Part shown: positions 62,988-64,000 of the stretch, piece after piece
How positions within the stretch are numbered: position 1 is the first letter of the stretch
Layout of the letters: every line of letters begins with the position of its first letter
Assembly (NCBI RefSeq): GCF_001296045.1
Contig: NZ_LJHS01000008.1
Location: forward strand, 1 to 64,000
DNA from: Rhizobium sp. AAP43
GTDB taxonomy: Bacteria > Pseudomonadota > Alphaproteobacteria > Rhizobiales > Rhizobiaceae
Direction of reading: 5' to 3'
DNA length: 64,000 bases
Translations under genes and position numbers: made by a program
The notes under the pieces: generated by a model
What the model saw: the letters and a program-made list of their open reading frames with translations, nothing else
Databases searched by the model: none
What the model was told of the DNA's origin: nothing

Positions 62988-64000
62988 CTAGAGCAGTGAC
63001 AACTGAACCCCACCGCTGTTCGGCGAAATGAACAGATCCTCGCGCAGATGCAGGCTCCGGCGCATCAGGCCAAGCCGTTTGGTCGCCATCTCGAAGCGCC
63101 GGCTGATCTGCCATGCATAGGGGCCGGCCCCCTTCATCCGCTTTCCGAATTCGGCATCGTAATCCTTGCCGTCACGCATGGAGCGCACCAGCGACATCAC
63201 ATGCCGATAGCGGTCCGGATAATGCTGCAGCAACCAGTCGCGAAACAGAGGGCTGACTTCGAGCGGCAGGCGCAGCAGGACATAGCTTGCCTCAGACGCC
63301 CCGGCCGCCTTGCCGGAATCCAGCACGCGCTCGATTTCGTGATCGTTCAAGGCCGGAATGACGGGCGCCATCATGATGGCGACGGGAATACCGGCCTCAG
63401 ACAGAGCCTTGATCGCCTCCAGTCGCTTCGTTGGTGTCGAGGCGCGCGGCTCCATCGTCCGGGCAAGCTTGCGGTCAAGCGTTGTCACGGAAATACCGAC
63501 CTTCACCAGGCCGCGTTCGGCCATGGATGTCAGGATGTCGACGTCGCGCAGGATGAGCGCCGACTTCGTTACGATGACGACTGGATGATTGGCTTTATCC
63601 AGCACTTCCAGGATCTGCCGCATGATCCGCCATTCCCGCTCGATCGGCTGATACGGATCGGTATTGGTGCCGATTGCGATTGGTTTCACCTTGTAGCCGG
63701 GCTTCGACAATTCGCGCTCCAGAAGCCGCGCAGCATCCGGTTTCGCAAACAGCTTTGCCTCAAAGTCGAGCCCGGCCGAAAGACCCATATAGCTGTGTGT
63801 CGGGCGAGCGAAGCAGTAGATGCAGCCGTGCTCGCAGCCGCGATACGGGTTGATCGAGCGGTCGAAGGGAATATCGGGCGACTCGTTGCGGGTAATCACC
63901 GTACGCGGCTTCTCGACCTGCACCTCCGTCTTGAAGGGCGGCATGTCCTCCAGCATTTGCCAGCCATCATCAACGGCCACCCGCTCCAGCTTCTCGAACC
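62988..64000 (-). CDS. PA0069-type radical SAM protein, N-terminus beyond window
   Basis: Radical SAM enzyme of the group that includes PA0069 and spore photoproduct lyase-like proteins; function unknown. The frame stays open to base 64000, so the start lies outside; 337 residues are visible. The [4Fe-4S]-binding CX3CX2C motif is GCEHGCIYCFARPTH. SINPYRGC, IAIGTNTDPYQPIEREWRIM and VGISVTTLDRKLARTMEPR are signatures of this group. The 144 bp between it and rnhB shows no gene. The C-terminus ends NSGGVQLSLL. Confidence 0.92.
   Translation of the reverse strand, partial: FEKLERVAVDDGWQMLEDMPPFKTEVQVEKPRTVITRNESPDIPFDRSINPYRGCEHGCIYCFARPTHSYMGLSAGLDFEAKLFAKPDAARLLERELSKPGYKVKPIAIGTNTDPYQPIEREWRIMRQILEVLDKANHPVVIVTKSALILRDVDILTSMAERGLVKVGISVTTLDRKLARTMEPRASTPTKRLEAIKALSEAGIPVAIMMAPVIPALNDHEIERVLDSGKAAGASEASYVLLRLPLEVSPLFRDWLLQHYPDRYRHVMSLVRSMRDGKDYDAEFGKRMKGAGPYAWQISRRFEMATKRLGLMRRSLHLREDLFISPNSGGVQLSLL

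Overview
The window reads as a stretch of chromosome from an alphaproteobacterium of the order Hyphomicrobiales, most likely family Rhizobiaceae (Rhizobium/Agrobacterium group). This rests on the GC-rich coding style, the hisS-hisZ-hisG block with short-form HisG, groESL behind a CIRCE element, the split ATP synthase F0 operon with a separate b' gene, small families such as DUF4170 and DUF2093, and GC-rich palindromes of a rhizobial type. Almost everything is housekeeping. I see no prophage, insertion sequence, CRISPR array, tRNA or rRNA gene. Calls were made by reading translations and motifs by eye. No database search was run.

Layout. Positions 1-3758 hold the end of a DUF3422 membrane protein, an EamA exporter, a DUF6880-like protein and a LysR regulator. 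3896-8304 is the glycolate oxidase operon glcD-glcE-(DUF4870 membrane protein)-glcF, divergent from the LysR gene. 8377-14870 carries envelope genes (an outer-membrane barrel and two adjacent L,D-transpeptidases), the tag repair glycosylase, a DUF305 gene paired with a small Cys/His protein, and a decayed RelE toxin. 14991-18521 is hisS-hisZ-hisG, with a repeat module inside it. 18720-22411 has DoxX, an unknown gene and groES-groEL with promoter and CIRCE. 22469-24743 is a SoxR-centred divergon (ABM monooxygenase, soxR, chrA).

24844-36187 is a run of + strand genes (HAD phosphatase, ribF, orphan BrnA-like antitoxin, ileS, lipoprotein, GNAT, rluB, rsmD, patatin), with tadA and a membrane gene on the other strand. 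Three nested palindromes follow ileS. 36191-46115 has a Kef-type antiporter, pmbA, a cysQ-like phosphatase and the Kdo/lipid A genes waaA and lpxK, then mutL on the opposite strand. 46347-49589 pairs a PAS/receiver protein with a GGDEF-EAL protein. 49698-53981 holds a PRC-barrel protein, an SMP-30 lactonase, a LuxR solo, a candidate sigma54-driven small RNA, and the Mrp iron-sulfur carrier. 54281-58529 has corA, kup and a SleB-type cell-wall hydrolase. 58913-61540 is atpI-atpB-atpE-atpF'-atpF. The end holds a secreted protein, rnhB and a truncated radical SAM gene.

The most interesting non-coding signals are: the sigma54-type promoter plus terminator bracketing about 95 nt between luxR and mrp; the SoxR box placed inside a 19-bp-spaced promoter that faces the ABM gene; the nested palindromes whose first arm forms the 3' end of ileS; and the frameshifted RelE remnant. 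None amounts to a clearly new multi-gene system.
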